A program made the position numbers and the translations under genes. Positions 1-8,665 of a stretch of 64,000 nt of DNA are shown here, in pieces. The notes beneath the pieces were generated by a model, which searched no databases, was not told where the DNA came from, and saw only the letters and a program-made list of their open reading frames with translations. Each line of letters begins with the position of its first letter. Within the stretch, counting starts at the first letter, position 1. Origin of the DNA: Loktanella gaetbuli (GTDB lineage Bacteria; Pseudomonadota; Alphaproteobacteria; Rhodobacterales; Rhodobacteraceae). The stretch covers positions 372,001 to 436,000 of the forward strand of contig NZ_JAJATZ010000003.1 in the NCBI RefSeq assembly GCF_020531945.1, in the 5' to 3' direction.

Positions 1-813
1 CGCGTTCCACGATGCAGAGGCCTGACGCCGCGTATAGAATTCGCCCAGCAGGCCCAGCACCAGCAGGACGATCGCAACCTTGACCGGATAGCTGACGTTG
101 GAATTATAGGGGTGATAGTTCTCAAACACGAAGCCGCGCATCTGGTCGATGCAGTGAAACAGCGGGTTCCAGTCGAACATCACCAGCATCGACGCAGGCA
201 GGGCGTTGGCCAGAAACATCTTGCCGCTGGCGATCATGTTCACCCGCCCATAGATCGAACTGCCGATTTTCGCAAATTCCGGCATCCAGGGTTTGATCGC
301 GAGGAAAATCGTGCCCACGGCGCAGCCTGAAAACCACGCCAGAATCACCATGCCCAGCGCGCCGATAGGCTGGTCGATATATACGGGCGTGAACAGGACG
401 TGGTAGAAAAACAGCACCACAAGGATCGACAGGATTTGAAGATACAGCGCCGACAGAGCCGATGCGCAGATCGCGATTACCGTGTTCATCGGCGCGTGTT
501 GCATCATCGCGCTGGCCGGGCCTTCGGACTGGACGATGGCGTTCATCGCCTTGGTATGGCTCATGTACAGGAAAATACCCGACATGATGTACAGCAGGAA
601 ATCACCACGCACCGCGGCACCGCGCATCCCCAGCAGCATGAACATCGCGTAGAAACTGAGGACGAAAAGCACCGTCTGGAAAATGTTCAGAACCAGACCC
701 ATCAGCGCGTTGCGATGGCTCTTGCGGATGTCGCGGACGGCACTGTGGTAGATCAATTCCATCATGCCAAAGACGGTGCGCGTCCGTGTTCTGCGAAGAT
801 CGGGTTGAAACAT
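1..813 (-). CDS. ABC-2 type permease, capsule/polysaccharide export (KpsM/Wzm-like), 3' end outside window
   Basis: The frame stays open from an ATG at 813 to the window edge, giving 271 residues without a stop, so the last residues are missing. The N-terminus is a short basic cytoplasmic stretch (many Arg in residues 1-35) followed by several hydrophobic segments. The C-terminal part reads MFDWNPLFHCIDQMRG and then a final hydrophobic helix, the layout of ABC-2 polysaccharide permeases, where the W/YNPL...H motif precedes the last helix. It should form the membrane channel that exports capsule or O-polysaccharide with an ATPase partner encoded left of the window. It is divergent from cysQ and the glycosyltransferase genes, which supports a capsule role. 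O-antigen (Wzm) or teichoic-type export is the alternative. Confidence 0.8.
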   Translation of the reverse strand, partial: MFQPDLRRTRTRTVFGMMELIYHSAVRDIRKSHRNALMGLVLNIFQTVLFVLSFYAMFMLLGMRGAAVRGDFLLYIMSGIFLYMSHTKAMNAIVQSEGPASAMMQHAPMNTVIAICASALSALYLQILSILVVLFFYHVLFTPVYIDQPIGALGMVILAWFSGCAVGTIFLAIKPWMPEFAKIGSSIYGRVNMIASGKMFLANALPASMLVMFDWNPLFHCIDQMRGFVFENYHPYNSNVSYPVKVAIVLLVLGLLGEFYTRRQASASWNA

Positions 814-937
814 TTCACTGCCTTGCGGGTCTGTTGACGAAATTCTTGCCGTCCGTCTGCCGCCACAGCATAAGGGCCGCAGCATTGTTCATCAATCAAT
901 TCAACGTGTGGCCCAGGATTGCGAAGAAAGTATGACC

Positions 938-1735
938 ATGGATTTTGAAAAGCTGACCGCCGTGATGCGTCGCCTCTCGCTCGAGGCGGGTGACCGCATC
1001 ATGGAAATCTATGACAGCCCCGATTTCGAGGTCCGTTCCAAATCCGACGACAGCCCCGTGACGGCGGCGGACGAGGCGGCCGACGCAATCATCAGCGCGG
1101 GCCTGCGCGCGGCCTTTCCCGATGTGGCGCTGGTCACCGAGGAACAATCAAAGACGCATGGTGAGACAGCCAGCACGTTCCTGATCGTCGATCCGCTGGA
1201 CGGCACCAAGGAATTCATCAAACGCCGTGGCGATTTCACCGTGAACATCGCCTATGTGGTCGATGGCGCGCCGATCCGGGGCGTCGTCTATGCCCCGGCC
1301 AAGGGCCGCATGTTCTATACGCAGGCCGACGGCACCACGGTCGAGGAACTGGGACCATTCGACAAGGACACCGTGGGCGAGATCGAGGCCATCAGCGTGT
1401 CGCGTCCCGACAACAATGCGCTGCTGGTGGTGGCATCGAAATCGCACCGTGATCAGGCGACGGACGACTACATCGACCTGTACATGGTCAAGGACATGAA
1501 ATCTGCGGGCTCCTCGCTGAAATTCTGCCTGATCGCCACCGGAGAGGCGGATCTCTATCCCCGTCTGGGTCGTACGATGGAATGGGATACCGCTGCCGGT
1601 CATGCGGTGCTGAACGGTGCGGGTGGTCGTGTCGTCCGGTTCGATAACCACCAGCCGCTGCAATACGGCAAGGACGGTTTCGCCAACCCGTTCTTTATCG
1701 CCTATTCGCCCGATGTGGACTTGCTGACATCATGA
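938..1735 (+). CDS. cysQ: 3'(2'),5'-bisphosphate nucleotidase
   Basis: 265-residue inositol-monophosphatase-fold enzyme. It hydrolyses 3'-phosphoadenosine 5'-phosphate (PAP) to AMP and so relieves product inhibition of sulfotransferases and PAPS reductase. Visible motifs are DPLDGTKEF, which carries the metal-binding Asp residues, an upstream VTEEQ acidic motif, and the C-terminal EWDTAAGHAVL. Three in-frame starts exist: GTG 908, ATG 932 and ATG 938. I chose 938 because a GAAGAAAG sequence lies about seven bases before it, whereas it nearly touches ATG 932. The stop overlaps the next start (ATGA). Its place at the head of a polysaccharide operon that ends with a sulfotransferase suggests a role in glycan sulfation as well as general sulfur metabolism. 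Confidence 0.9.
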   Translation: MDFEKLTAVMRRLSLEAGDRIMEIYDSPDFEVRSKSDDSPVTAADEAADAIISAGLRAAFPDVALVTEEQSKTHGETASTFLIVDPLDGTKEFIKRRGDFTVNIAYVVDGAPIRGVVYAPAKGRMFYTQADGTTVEELGPFDKDTVGEIEAISVSRPDNNALLVVASKSHRDQATDDYIDLYMVKDMKSAGSSLKFCLIATGEADLYPRLGRTMEWDTAAGHAVLNGAGGRVVRFDNHQPLQYGKDGFANPFFIAYSPDVDLLTS

Positions 1736-2529
1736 GTGTCGTCATCGTCATTCCCGCCCGCTACGCCTCGACCCGTTATCCGGGCAAGCCGCTGGTGGAT
1801 CTGCGCGGTGCCAATGGGACTGCGCGCAGCCTGATCCGTCGCAGCTGGGATGCCGCGATGACGGTCACGGGCGTGGACCGCGTGGTGGTCGCCACCGATG
1901 ATGACCGTATTCGGGACGCGGCTCAGGCCTTCGGCGCAGAGGTCGTGATGACGCCCGTGTCCTGCGCCAACGGCACCGAACGCTGTGCCGCGGCACTGGA
2001 CGCGCTGGGCAACCCCGAAATCGTCGTGAACCTGCAAGGCGACGCGCCGCTGACGCCCGCATGGTTCGTCGAGGAACTGGTCGCTGGTCTGCGTGCAAAC
2101 CCAGACGCGATGGTCGCCACGCCTGTCCTGCAAACCGAAGGGGCAGCCCTGCGCGGGTTCCTCGAGGACCGTCAGGCGGGCCGCGTTGGCGGGACGACGG
2201 CCGTATTCGGCGCGGCGATGAACGCGCTTTATTTTTCCAAGGAAGTCATCCCCTACCGGGGTGAAACCTACGCTGACGATGCCATGACGCCCGTCTGGCA
2301 TCACGTGGGTGTCTATGCCTACCGCCCCGATGCGCTACGGGCCTACATGACCTGGCCCACTGGTCCGTTGGAAACCCTCGAAGGGTTGGAGCAACTGCGG
2401 TTCCTGGAACAGGCGCAGCGCGTGCTCTGCGTCAAGGTCGCGGCCAAGGGGCGCGAGTTTTGGGAGCTGAACAACCCAGAGGATGTTCCCCGGATCGAGG
2501 CGATGCTGGCCAAGATGGGACTGGACTAA
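1732..2529 (+). CDS. kdsB: 3-deoxy-manno-octulosonate cytidylyltransferase (CMP-Kdo synthetase), divergent
   Basis: 265 residues, slightly longer than the usual 245-250. The family couples CTP and Kdo to CMP-Kdo for lipopolysaccharide or capsule. The N-terminus has the nucleotide-binding PARYASTRYPGKPL motif. Further on are the family motifs NGTER, HHVGVYAYR and PLETLEGLEQLRFLE. Two usually conserved spots differ: QGDEP is QGDAP, and the C-terminal DTPEDL metal-ligand motif reads NNPEDV, so an Asp is replaced by Asn. The start overlaps cysQ (ATGA). It may serve capsule rather than core LPS, or use a modified octulosonate; the sequence cannot separate these. Confidence 0.82.
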   Translation: MSVVIVIPARYASTRYPGKPLVDLRGANGTARSLIRRSWDAAMTVTGVDRVVVATDDDRIRDAAQAFGAEVVMTPVSCANGTERCAAALDALGNPEIVVNLQGDAPLTPAWFVEELVAGLRANPDAMVATPVLQTEGAALRGFLEDRQAGRVGGTTAVFGAAMNALYFSKEVIPYRGETYADDAMTPVWHHVGVYAYRPDALRAYMTWPTGPLETLEGLEQLRFLEQAQRVLCVKVAAKGREFWELNNPEDVPRIEAMLAKMGLD

Positions 2530-2530
2530 C

Positions 2531-3766
2531 ATGCTGCCTGCCAGCGTCGTCGTTGTCAGCCACGGCCGACCCGACGCGCTGCGGCGCTGCCTGACGGGTC
2601 TGGCGCAAATCGACTACCCGGACGTCGAGGTGATCGTGGTTGCCGATGCGACCTCTGCGCCTGCGGTGATGTCGTCGGGTCTGGCTGACGTGATCCGACT
2701 GGTACGATTCGATACGCCCAACATCTCGGCTGCGCGCAACGCAGGCGTGGCACAGTCAACGGGTGATCTGATTGCATTCATCGACGATGACGCCGTGCCC
2801 GAACCGCGCTGGCTGTCGCATCTGCTGGCCCCGTTGCAGGACGGCAGCGTCACGGTTGCCGGGGGTTTCGTGCGCGGTCGCAACGGGATCAGTTTCCAGT
2901 GGCGCGGGCGGATGGTGTTCGGTGACGGGCAGGCCGTGCCGCTGCCGGTCAAGGGTGACCGTCCGGTTCTTGTGCAGGGGTCTGTGGGGCGTGCGGCCAA
3001 GACCGAAGGCACGAACATGGCCGTGCGCCGCGATGCCTTGATGGCGCTCGGCGGTTTCGATCCTGCCTTTGAATTCTATCTGGATGAAACGGACGTGAAC
3101 CTGCGACTGGCTGCACGCGGCGCGGTCACGGCGTTGGTGCCGCTGGCGCAGGTGCATCACGGCTATGCTGCCAGCCCGCGCCGCACGGCCGGACGTGTGC
3201 CGCGCAATCTGTTCCAGATCGGTGCCAGCCTTGCGGTGTTCCTGCGCAAACACGGTCCAACCCGCAACCCGTCCCGCGTTCTGCACCGTGCCGAACAACG
3301 CAGACGCCTCTTGGGCCATATGGTTGCCGGGCACATGATGCCGGGGGACGTGCGCCGAATCCTCGCGACCTTTGACGCGGGTTGGGCGGCTGGCATGACC
3401 CGCCCGTTGGGGCAGATTGCGCTTGTCGAGGGCCCCCGGGACCGTTTGCGTTTTCCCACGACGGTGCGGCCGCACGATGTCATGTCGGGACGTTTCTGGC
3501 AGGCGTCACGCTTGCGGGATGAGGCGCGCGCGCGGGTCAGCGGCGGGGCCGTCGTGACGCTGTATCTGTTTTCGTTTTCGGGCCTGTTTCATCGGGTCCG
3601 GTTCACTGACGCAGGCGTTTGGGAACAATCTGGCGGGCAGTTCGGCCGATCAGACAGGGATGCGCCGATCCTGACGTTCGTGACGGCCCGTGCGCGTTCC
3701 CTGCGCGAGGCGCAGCGCGTCCATGATCTGCGTGTGCCGCAGGTGCAAAAGTCGAATGTAAATTAA
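2531..3766 (+). CDS. Glycosyltransferase family 2 (GT-A fold)
   Basis: 411 residues, starting one base after the kdsB stop. Residues 1-110 form a GT-A nucleotide-sugar domain: VVVVSHGRPDAL at the start, NISAARNAGVA, then IAFIDDDAVPEP, whose Asp run is the metal-binding DXD site. Around residue 160 GTNMAVRR and GGFDPAFEFYLDETDVNLR resemble the catalytic-base region (ED-like) of GT2 enzymes. The last 160 residues are rich in Arg and do not match a domain I know. Donor and acceptor are unknown. It presumably builds part of the exported glycan with the downstream transferases. Confidence 0.85.
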   Translation: MLPASVVVVSHGRPDALRRCLTGLAQIDYPDVEVIVVADATSAPAVMSSGLADVIRLVRFDTPNISAARNAGVAQSTGDLIAFIDDDAVPEPRWLSHLLAPLQDGSVTVAGGFVRGRNGISFQWRGRMVFGDGQAVPLPVKGDRPVLVQGSVGRAAKTEGTNMAVRRDALMALGGFDPAFEFYLDETDVNLRLAARGAVTALVPLAQVHHGYAASPRRTAGRVPRNLFQIGASLAVFLRKHGPTRNPSRVLHRAEQRRRLLGHMVAGHMMPGDVRRILATFDAGWAAGMTRPLGQIALVEGPRDRLRFPTTVRPHDVMSGRFWQASRLRDEARARVSGGAVVTLYLFSFSGLFHRVRFTDAGVWEQSGGQFGRSDRDAPILTFVTARARSLREAQRVHDLRVPQVQKSNVN

Positions 3767-3845
3767 AACAACTTGTCTTGGATTTATTGCTTCTCTGGCC
3801 TAGACGCTATCCTGACTTGCCAGAATATTCATTTCCGAGGCCCAA

Positions 3846-4739
3846 ATGCGCAAAAAAGTAACCAAAGCGATCTTTCCCGTAGCTGGCATGGGAACGCGAT
3901 TTCTGCCGGCTACAAAGGCCGTGCCCAAGGAAATCATGACGCTGGTTGACCGCCCGCTGGTGCAATACGCCATCGACGAGGCACGCGAGGCGGGAATCAA
4001 GGAATTCATTTTCGTCACCGCGCGCGGCAAGAACGCGCTTGAGGATTATTTCGACAACGCGCCAGAGCTTGAAAACCGCCTGCGCAAGGACGGCAAGCTG
4101 GAGCTGCTGGAAACACTGAAATCCACCAACATGGAAAGTGGTGCCATCGCCTATATCCGCCAGCACAAGGCGATGGGGCTGGGCCACGCCGTCTGGTGTG
4201 CACGTCGCCTGATCGGGAACGAACCCTTTGCCGTGATGTTGCCGGATGACGTGATCGCCGGCGACAAATCCTGCCTTGCGCAGATGGTCGAGGCCTACAA
4301 CGAATGCGGTGGGTCGATGGTCGCCACGATGGAGGTCGCCCCCGAGCAGACGAAATCCTACGGCGTTCTGGACGTGGACGACAAGGCCGTGACCCAGGAT
4401 GACCGTCTGGTCCGTGCCAAGGGTATGGTCGAAAAACCCGCGGCAGGCACCGCACCGTCGAACCTGGCGGTGATCGGCCGCTACATCCTGACACCCGATG
4501 TCATGTCGAACCTGAACGACATCGGACGCGGGTCCGGCAACGAGGTGCAATTGACCGACGCCATCGCCGCCGAGATCACCCAGAACCGTGACGTCTTTGG
4601 TTACCGGTTCGAGGGACAACGCTACGATTGCGGGTCCAAGGCCGGCTATCTGGAGGCGACCGTCGCCTTTGCTCTCGCGAATGCAGAGCTGGGCGATGAT
4701 TTCCGTGCCTATCTCAAACGCGTTGTTGCCGATTCCTGA
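3846..4739 (+). CDS. galU: UTP-glucose-1-phosphate uridylyltransferase
   Basis: 297 residues, the normal length for bacterial GalU. It makes UDP-glucose from UTP and glucose-1-phosphate, a precursor for capsule, exopolysaccharide and LPS sugars. The N-terminal nucleotide loop FPVAGMGTRFLPATKAVPKE is textbook, followed by VDRPLVQYAIDEA, then VMLPDDVI in the middle and GRYILTPDV and GSGNEVQLTDAI toward the end. A 79-base gap separates it from the preceding transferase, the largest gap in this gene run, so it may have its own promoter. It lies one base before the next gene. Confidence 0.95.
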   Translation: MRKKVTKAIFPVAGMGTRFLPATKAVPKEIMTLVDRPLVQYAIDEAREAGIKEFIFVTARGKNALEDYFDNAPELENRLRKDGKLELLETLKSTNMESGAIAYIRQHKAMGLGHAVWCARRLIGNEPFAVMLPDDVIAGDKSCLAQMVEAYNECGGSMVATMEVAPEQTKSYGVLDVDDKAVTQDDRLVRAKGMVEKPAAGTAPSNLAVIGRYILTPDVMSNLNDIGRGSGNEVQLTDAIAAEITQNRDVFGYRFEGQRYDCGSKAGYLEATVAFALANAELGDDFRAYLKRVVADS

Positions 4740-4740
4740 C

Positions 4741-5931
4741 ATGACCCGGACTCGCCTGCTGGACATCTCTCGTCTTGTGTCCAGGGCTGGTTTGACCCCG
4801 ACAGGCGTGGATCGCGTCGAATTGGCCTATGTGGATGCATTCCTCGCGGACACACAGACGCCCGTCTACGGGCTGGCCCGAACGGCGCTGGGACTGGCCT
4901 TGCTGGATCGCAAGGGTCTGACGGCATTTGCCACAGCCTGCCGGACCGGGTCGTTCGATCTGCCTGACATCCTGTCGCGCCTGAACGGCAATCTGACGCC
5001 TGCCGCGCGTCGTGGTCAGTCCTTTGTGCGCTGGCGGGCGGTGGACCGGTGCAGGCCGCACCGATTGGGCCGCATGCTCGACCGGCTGGGAAGCGGATTA
5101 TCCTATTACAACGTGGGCCACAGCAATCTGACCGGGCAGCTGTTGCGCACGTTGTCGAACCACGATGGATCGCGGGTCACTGTCTTGATCCACGATACGA
5201 TTCCGCTGGATCATCCCGACATGCAGCGCCCCAAGTCTGTTCCGCGGTTTCGCAAGATGCTGACAGCTGCGTTGAACCACGCCGATCAGCTGATCTGCAC
5301 GACCCAGGCCGCGGCGAATGACCTGCGCCGCCATGCCGGACCGCGTGCCGGTCAGCTTGATGTGGTTGTGGCCCCGTTGGGTGTGACACCGCCCAGACCC
5401 GCGCCCGAGGAAATCCCCTACCGTCTGTCGCCGGTACGTCCCTATTTCATGGTCGTCGGCACGATCGAACCTCGCAAGAACCATGCGCTGCTGTTGGATA
5501 TCTGGCAGGACTGGGGACCTGGCGCGCCGGATCTGCTGATCTGCGGTCGCCGTGGCTGGCTGAACGAGGACGTGTTCCGCAGGCTGGACGAGGGCGTGCC
5601 CCACGTCAAAGAGGCACACGATCTGAGCGATGGTGCCATCGCCGCGCTGCTGGCCGGGTCACAGGGGTTGCTGTTTCCCTCCTTTGCCGAAGGCTACGGC
5701 CTGCCCCCGATCGAGGCGGCGGCGCTGGGCGTGCCGGTCATCTGCGCCGACCTTGCGGCCTGCCGCGAGGCGATGGGCGACTGGCCCGTTTACCTGAACC
5801 CCTCGGATCGCTATGAATGGAGCATAGAGATCAGGACGCTTCTGGATCATGCGCCGGCACGCCGTACATCAAGGCGCGACGCGCCGTCATGGAAGCAACA
5901 TTTTGATACTGTGTTAACGTCAGCGCCGTAG
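4741..5931 (+). CDS. Glycosyltransferase family 4 (GT-B fold)
   Basis: 396 residues. I start at ATG 4741, one base after the galU stop; an open frame continues upstream but lies inside galU. The C-terminal half carries the GT4 signature: VVGTIEPRKNHALLL, LLICGRRGWLNE, then LFPSFAEGYGLPPIEAAALG, which is the E-x7-E motif that contacts the donor, and a typical GVPVICADLAACRE. The N-terminal acceptor half contains YNVGHSNLTG and VLIHDTIPLDHP. It probably transfers a hexose or related sugar from a nucleotide donor onto the growing glycan at the inner membrane face. The substrate cannot be read from the sequence. Confidence 0.88.
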   Translation: MTRTRLLDISRLVSRAGLTPTGVDRVELAYVDAFLADTQTPVYGLARTALGLALLDRKGLTAFATACRTGSFDLPDILSRLNGNLTPAARRGQSFVRWRAVDRCRPHRLGRMLDRLGSGLSYYNVGHSNLTGQLLRTLSNHDGSRVTVLIHDTIPLDHPDMQRPKSVPRFRKMLTAALNHADQLICTTQAAANDLRRHAGPRAGQLDVVVAPLGVTPPRPAPEEIPYRLSPVRPYFMVVGTIEPRKNHALLLDIWQDWGPGAPDLLICGRRGWLNEDVFRRLDEGVPHVKEAHDLSDGAIAALLAGSQGLLFPSFAEGYGLPPIEAAALGVPVICADLAACREAMGDWPVYLNPSDRYEWSIEIRTLLDHAPARRTSRRDAPSWKQHFDTVLTSAP

Positions 5932-5965
5932 TGTTGGCGTCGTTTCGGATGGTGAAAGGTTCGCG

Positions 5966-6970
5966 GTGGGTGCGTGGGAGTCCTACAAGCTGAGGGTCCA
6001 GCGACAGCGTTGGCTTGTCCGCGCTATTCGTAAGCGTCGGGAACTGAAATCAGTCGCGAACCGCACGTCGCAGATCAAGCCTGACGACATCATCGTCTAT
6101 TCGACATTTCGTAACGAAAACATCAGGTTACCATATTTTCTGGAATATTACCGTCGGCTGGGGGTTAACCATTTCATCATGGTGGACAACGCCAGCACCG
6201 ATGGTGGTGGCGAATTTCTGCGGGATCAGCCGGATGTCACCCTGTTCCGCACCGGTGCCAGTTACAAACGGGCCCGTTTCGGCGTGGATTGGCTGAACTG
6301 GCTTCAGTGCAAATACGGGCACGGTCATTGGACACTGGTGGTCGATCCCGATGAATTGCTGGTCTATCCGTTCTGCGACACCCGACCACTGCGTGCCCTG
6401 ACCGACTGGCTGGATGCATCGTCGATCAAATCGTTCGGTGCGATGCTGGTCGACATGTATCCCAAGGGACGGGTCGATGATCTGCCGTACCGGCGTGGTG
6501 CTGACCCGCTACAGATCGCGGAATGGTTCGACAGCGGCAATTACACCATCAACCGCAACCCGCGGTTCGGTAATTTGTGGATTCAGGGTGGCCCACGGTC
6601 GCGCACGTTCTTTGCAGGTGAACCCGAACGCGCCCCGGCGCTGAACAAGATCCCGCTGGTGAAATGGAATCGCCGCTACGCCTACGTCAGTTCGACCCAC
6701 ATGCTGTTGCCGCGCGGCCTGAACCTCGTTTACGACGAGTGGGGCGGCGAAAAGGCCTCTGGTGCATTGCTGCATACCAAGTTCCTCTCGACCTTTTCCG
6801 ACAAGGCCAAGGAGGAAATGGAACGCAAGCAGCACTATGCCAACAGTCTGGAATATCGGGCCTACGCCAGTGACGATTCACCTGACCTTTGGTGCACGTG
6901 GTCGGAACGTTATATCAATTGGCGGCAGCTCGAAATTCTGGGGCTCATGTCCAAGGGGAACTGGGCATGA
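5966..6970 (+). CDS. Glycosyltransferase family 2-like protein (GT92/Glyco_tranf_2_4 type)
   Basis: 334 residues from a GTG start; no ATG fits the frame near the 5' end. After a basic N-terminus (residues 1-35) comes VYSTFRNENIRLPYFLEYY, then GVNHFIMVDNASTDGG, typical of the family in which transferases for cell-surface glycans share the R-NE-LPYFL-Y-R-G motif. WTLVVDPDELLVYP holds the probable DXD-like metal site. Its stop overlaps the next start (ATGA), so the two are probably translated together. The 34-base gap upstream contains GAAAGG near the start codon. The sugar specificity is not inferable. Confidence 0.82.
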   Translation: MGAWESYKLRVQRQRWLVRAIRKRRELKSVANRTSQIKPDDIIVYSTFRNENIRLPYFLEYYRRLGVNHFIMVDNASTDGGGEFLRDQPDVTLFRTGASYKRARFGVDWLNWLQCKYGHGHWTLVVDPDELLVYPFCDTRPLRALTDWLDASSIKSFGAMLVDMYPKGRVDDLPYRRGADPLQIAEWFDSGNYTINRNPRFGNLWIQGGPRSRTFFAGEPERAPALNKIPLVKWNRRYAYVSSTHMLLPRGLNLVYDEWGGEKASGALLHTKFLSTFSDKAKEEMERKQHYANSLEYRAYASDDSPDLWCTWSERYINWRQLEILGLMSKGNWA

Positions 6971-8664
6971 CGCTGGGTGTGATCATGCTGGTGCACACTG
7001 CCTTTGACCGCGCGGAACAGGTGGCGCGGCACTGGGTCAGCGGTGGCTGTCCCGTGGTGATCCACGTGGACAAGAATGTCAGCGACGCCCGGTTCAAGAT
7101 CTTTCGCGCCGCACTTGCGGATGTGGACATGATCAAGTTCTGCAAACGCCATCGCTGCGAATGGGGCACATGGGGCATCGTGGCGGGCACGCAGTCCGCA
7201 GCCGAAGTGATGCTGAGCAGCTTTGCGGATGTGCGCCACGTCTATCTGGCCTCGGGGTCGTGCATGCCACTGCGCCCCGTGCGCGAATTGCGCCGCTATC
7301 TCGACAGCCGGCCCCGCACCGATTTCATCGAAAGCGCGACAACGGCCGATGTGCCCTGGACGGTCGGCGGACTGGATCAGGAACGTTTCACGCTGCGGTT
7401 CCCGTTTTCGTGGCGGACCAATCGCTACATGTTCGACAAATACGTGGCATTCCAGCGCGCGATCGGTTTCCGACGCAAGATTCCGGATGGGCTGGTCCCG
7501 CACATGGGATCGCAGTGGTGGTGCCTGACCCGGCAGACCCTGTCGGCGATCCTGCAGGACCCTGATCGTCCGCTGTATGACAAATACTTTTCGCGGGTCT
7601 GGATTCCCGACGAAAGCTATTTCCAGACGCTTGCCCGCAGCTATTCCTTCAACATCGAAAGCCGGTCATTGACGCTGTCGAAATTCGACTTTCAGGGCAA
7701 ACCGCACATCTTTTACGACGATCACCTGCAATTGCTGCGGCGGTCCGATTGTTTCGTGGCCCGCAAGATCTGGCCGCATGCAGACCGGCTTTATCAGGCA
7801 TTCCTGTCGGATGACGCCGCCACGATGAAAGGCGCGGAACCCAATCCGGGCAAGATCGACCGCATCTTTGCCAAGGCCGTGGAACGGCGCACGCAAGGCC
7901 GCCGCGGCCTGTACATGCAAAGCCGTTGGCCAAATCAGGACTGGGAAAACGGGATAACAGCAGCCTCCTATTCTGTCTTTCAGGGGTTCACCGAACTGTT
8001 CGAGAATTTCGAACCCTGGCTGGCCAAGATTTCGGGCGCACGGGTGCATGGCCACCTATATGCGCCTGACCGGGTGCAGTTTGACGGACGGCAGACCTGT
8101 TTCAACGGGGCGCTGTCCGACAGCGCGCCGATGCGCGACCACAGCCCGCAGATGTTCCTGACCAACCTGATCTGGAACACCCGGGGCGAACGTCAGGCGT
8201 TTCAATACGGACCCGGTGACAGCCAGAACATCAACTGGATGCTGGCCAAGGATGGCAATGCGCAGGTGTCGGTCATTTCGGGCGCATGGGCGGTCCCGCT
8301 GTTCCAGTCGAACCGCAATTTTGCCGAATTGCGTCACGAGGCGGCACGCCTGCAAAAGATTGAAAACGATCACCTGACCGTGCTGCGGTCCCCCTGGACC
8401 AAGGCACGGGTGCGGATCTGGACGATGGCCGAATTCATCGAAACGCCGATGGAATCGCTTCAGACCATCGTTGACGAAATGACCGGAAAAACCACACGAC
8501 GCCTGACAGAGGCACCCCGGATGCATGATCTGACCGGGTTCGGGCAATTCCTGCAAAACCTGAAAAATCAGGGGATGCACCCCTACCTTATGGGCGATTT
8601 CCCGGTCGAGGCTGCACCGCTCAATCAGTCGCCAAAGCCGCGCAAACCCTATCTGGTGAAATAA
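6967..8664 (+). CDS. GT14-like branching glycosyltransferase with extra C-terminal domain
   Basis: 565 residues. The first 260 or so resemble core-2/I-branching beta-1,6-N-acetylglucosaminyltransferases (GT14): VIHVDKNVS near residue 33, YLASGSCMPLRPVREL, DFIESA, GSQWWCLTR and WIPDESYFQTLA, which is the hallmark acidic motif. Residues from about 290 to 565 form a second region with no enzyme motif I recognise, although it is well formed (for example WPNQDWENG, DSQNINWMLAKDG). I believe related proteins are catalogued with a DUF5927/5928-type domain, unverified. The start overlaps the preceding transferase (ATGA) and the stop is one base from the sulfotransferase start, so the three are likely co-translated. 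Confidence 0.8.
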   Translation: MTLGVIMLVHTAFDRAEQVARHWVSGGCPVVIHVDKNVSDARFKIFRAALADVDMIKFCKRHRCEWGTWGIVAGTQSAAEVMLSSFADVRHVYLASGSCMPLRPVRELRRYLDSRPRTDFIESATTADVPWTVGGLDQERFTLRFPFSWRTNRYMFDKYVAFQRAIGFRRKIPDGLVPHMGSQWWCLTRQTLSAILQDPDRPLYDKYFSRVWIPDESYFQTLARSYSFNIESRSLTLSKFDFQGKPHIFYDDHLQLLRRSDCFVARKIWPHADRLYQAFLSDDAATMKGAEPNPGKIDRIFAKAVERRTQGRRGLYMQSRWPNQDWENGITAASYSVFQGFTELFENFEPWLAKISGARVHGHLYAPDRVQFDGRQTCFNGALSDSAPMRDHSPQMFLTNLIWNTRGERQAFQYGPGDSQNINWMLAKDGNAQVSVISGAWAVPLFQSNRNFAELRHEAARLQKIENDHLTVLRSPWTKARVRIWTMAEFIETPMESLQTIVDEMTGKTTRRLTEAPRMHDLTGFGQFLQNLKNQGMHPYLMGDFPVEAAPLNQSPKPRKPYLVK

Positions 8665-8665
8665 C

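Noticed and set aside
3807..4766. Minus-strand frame over galU
   Set aside because: galU carries the complete uridylyltransferase signature; antisense frame has no recognisable feature.
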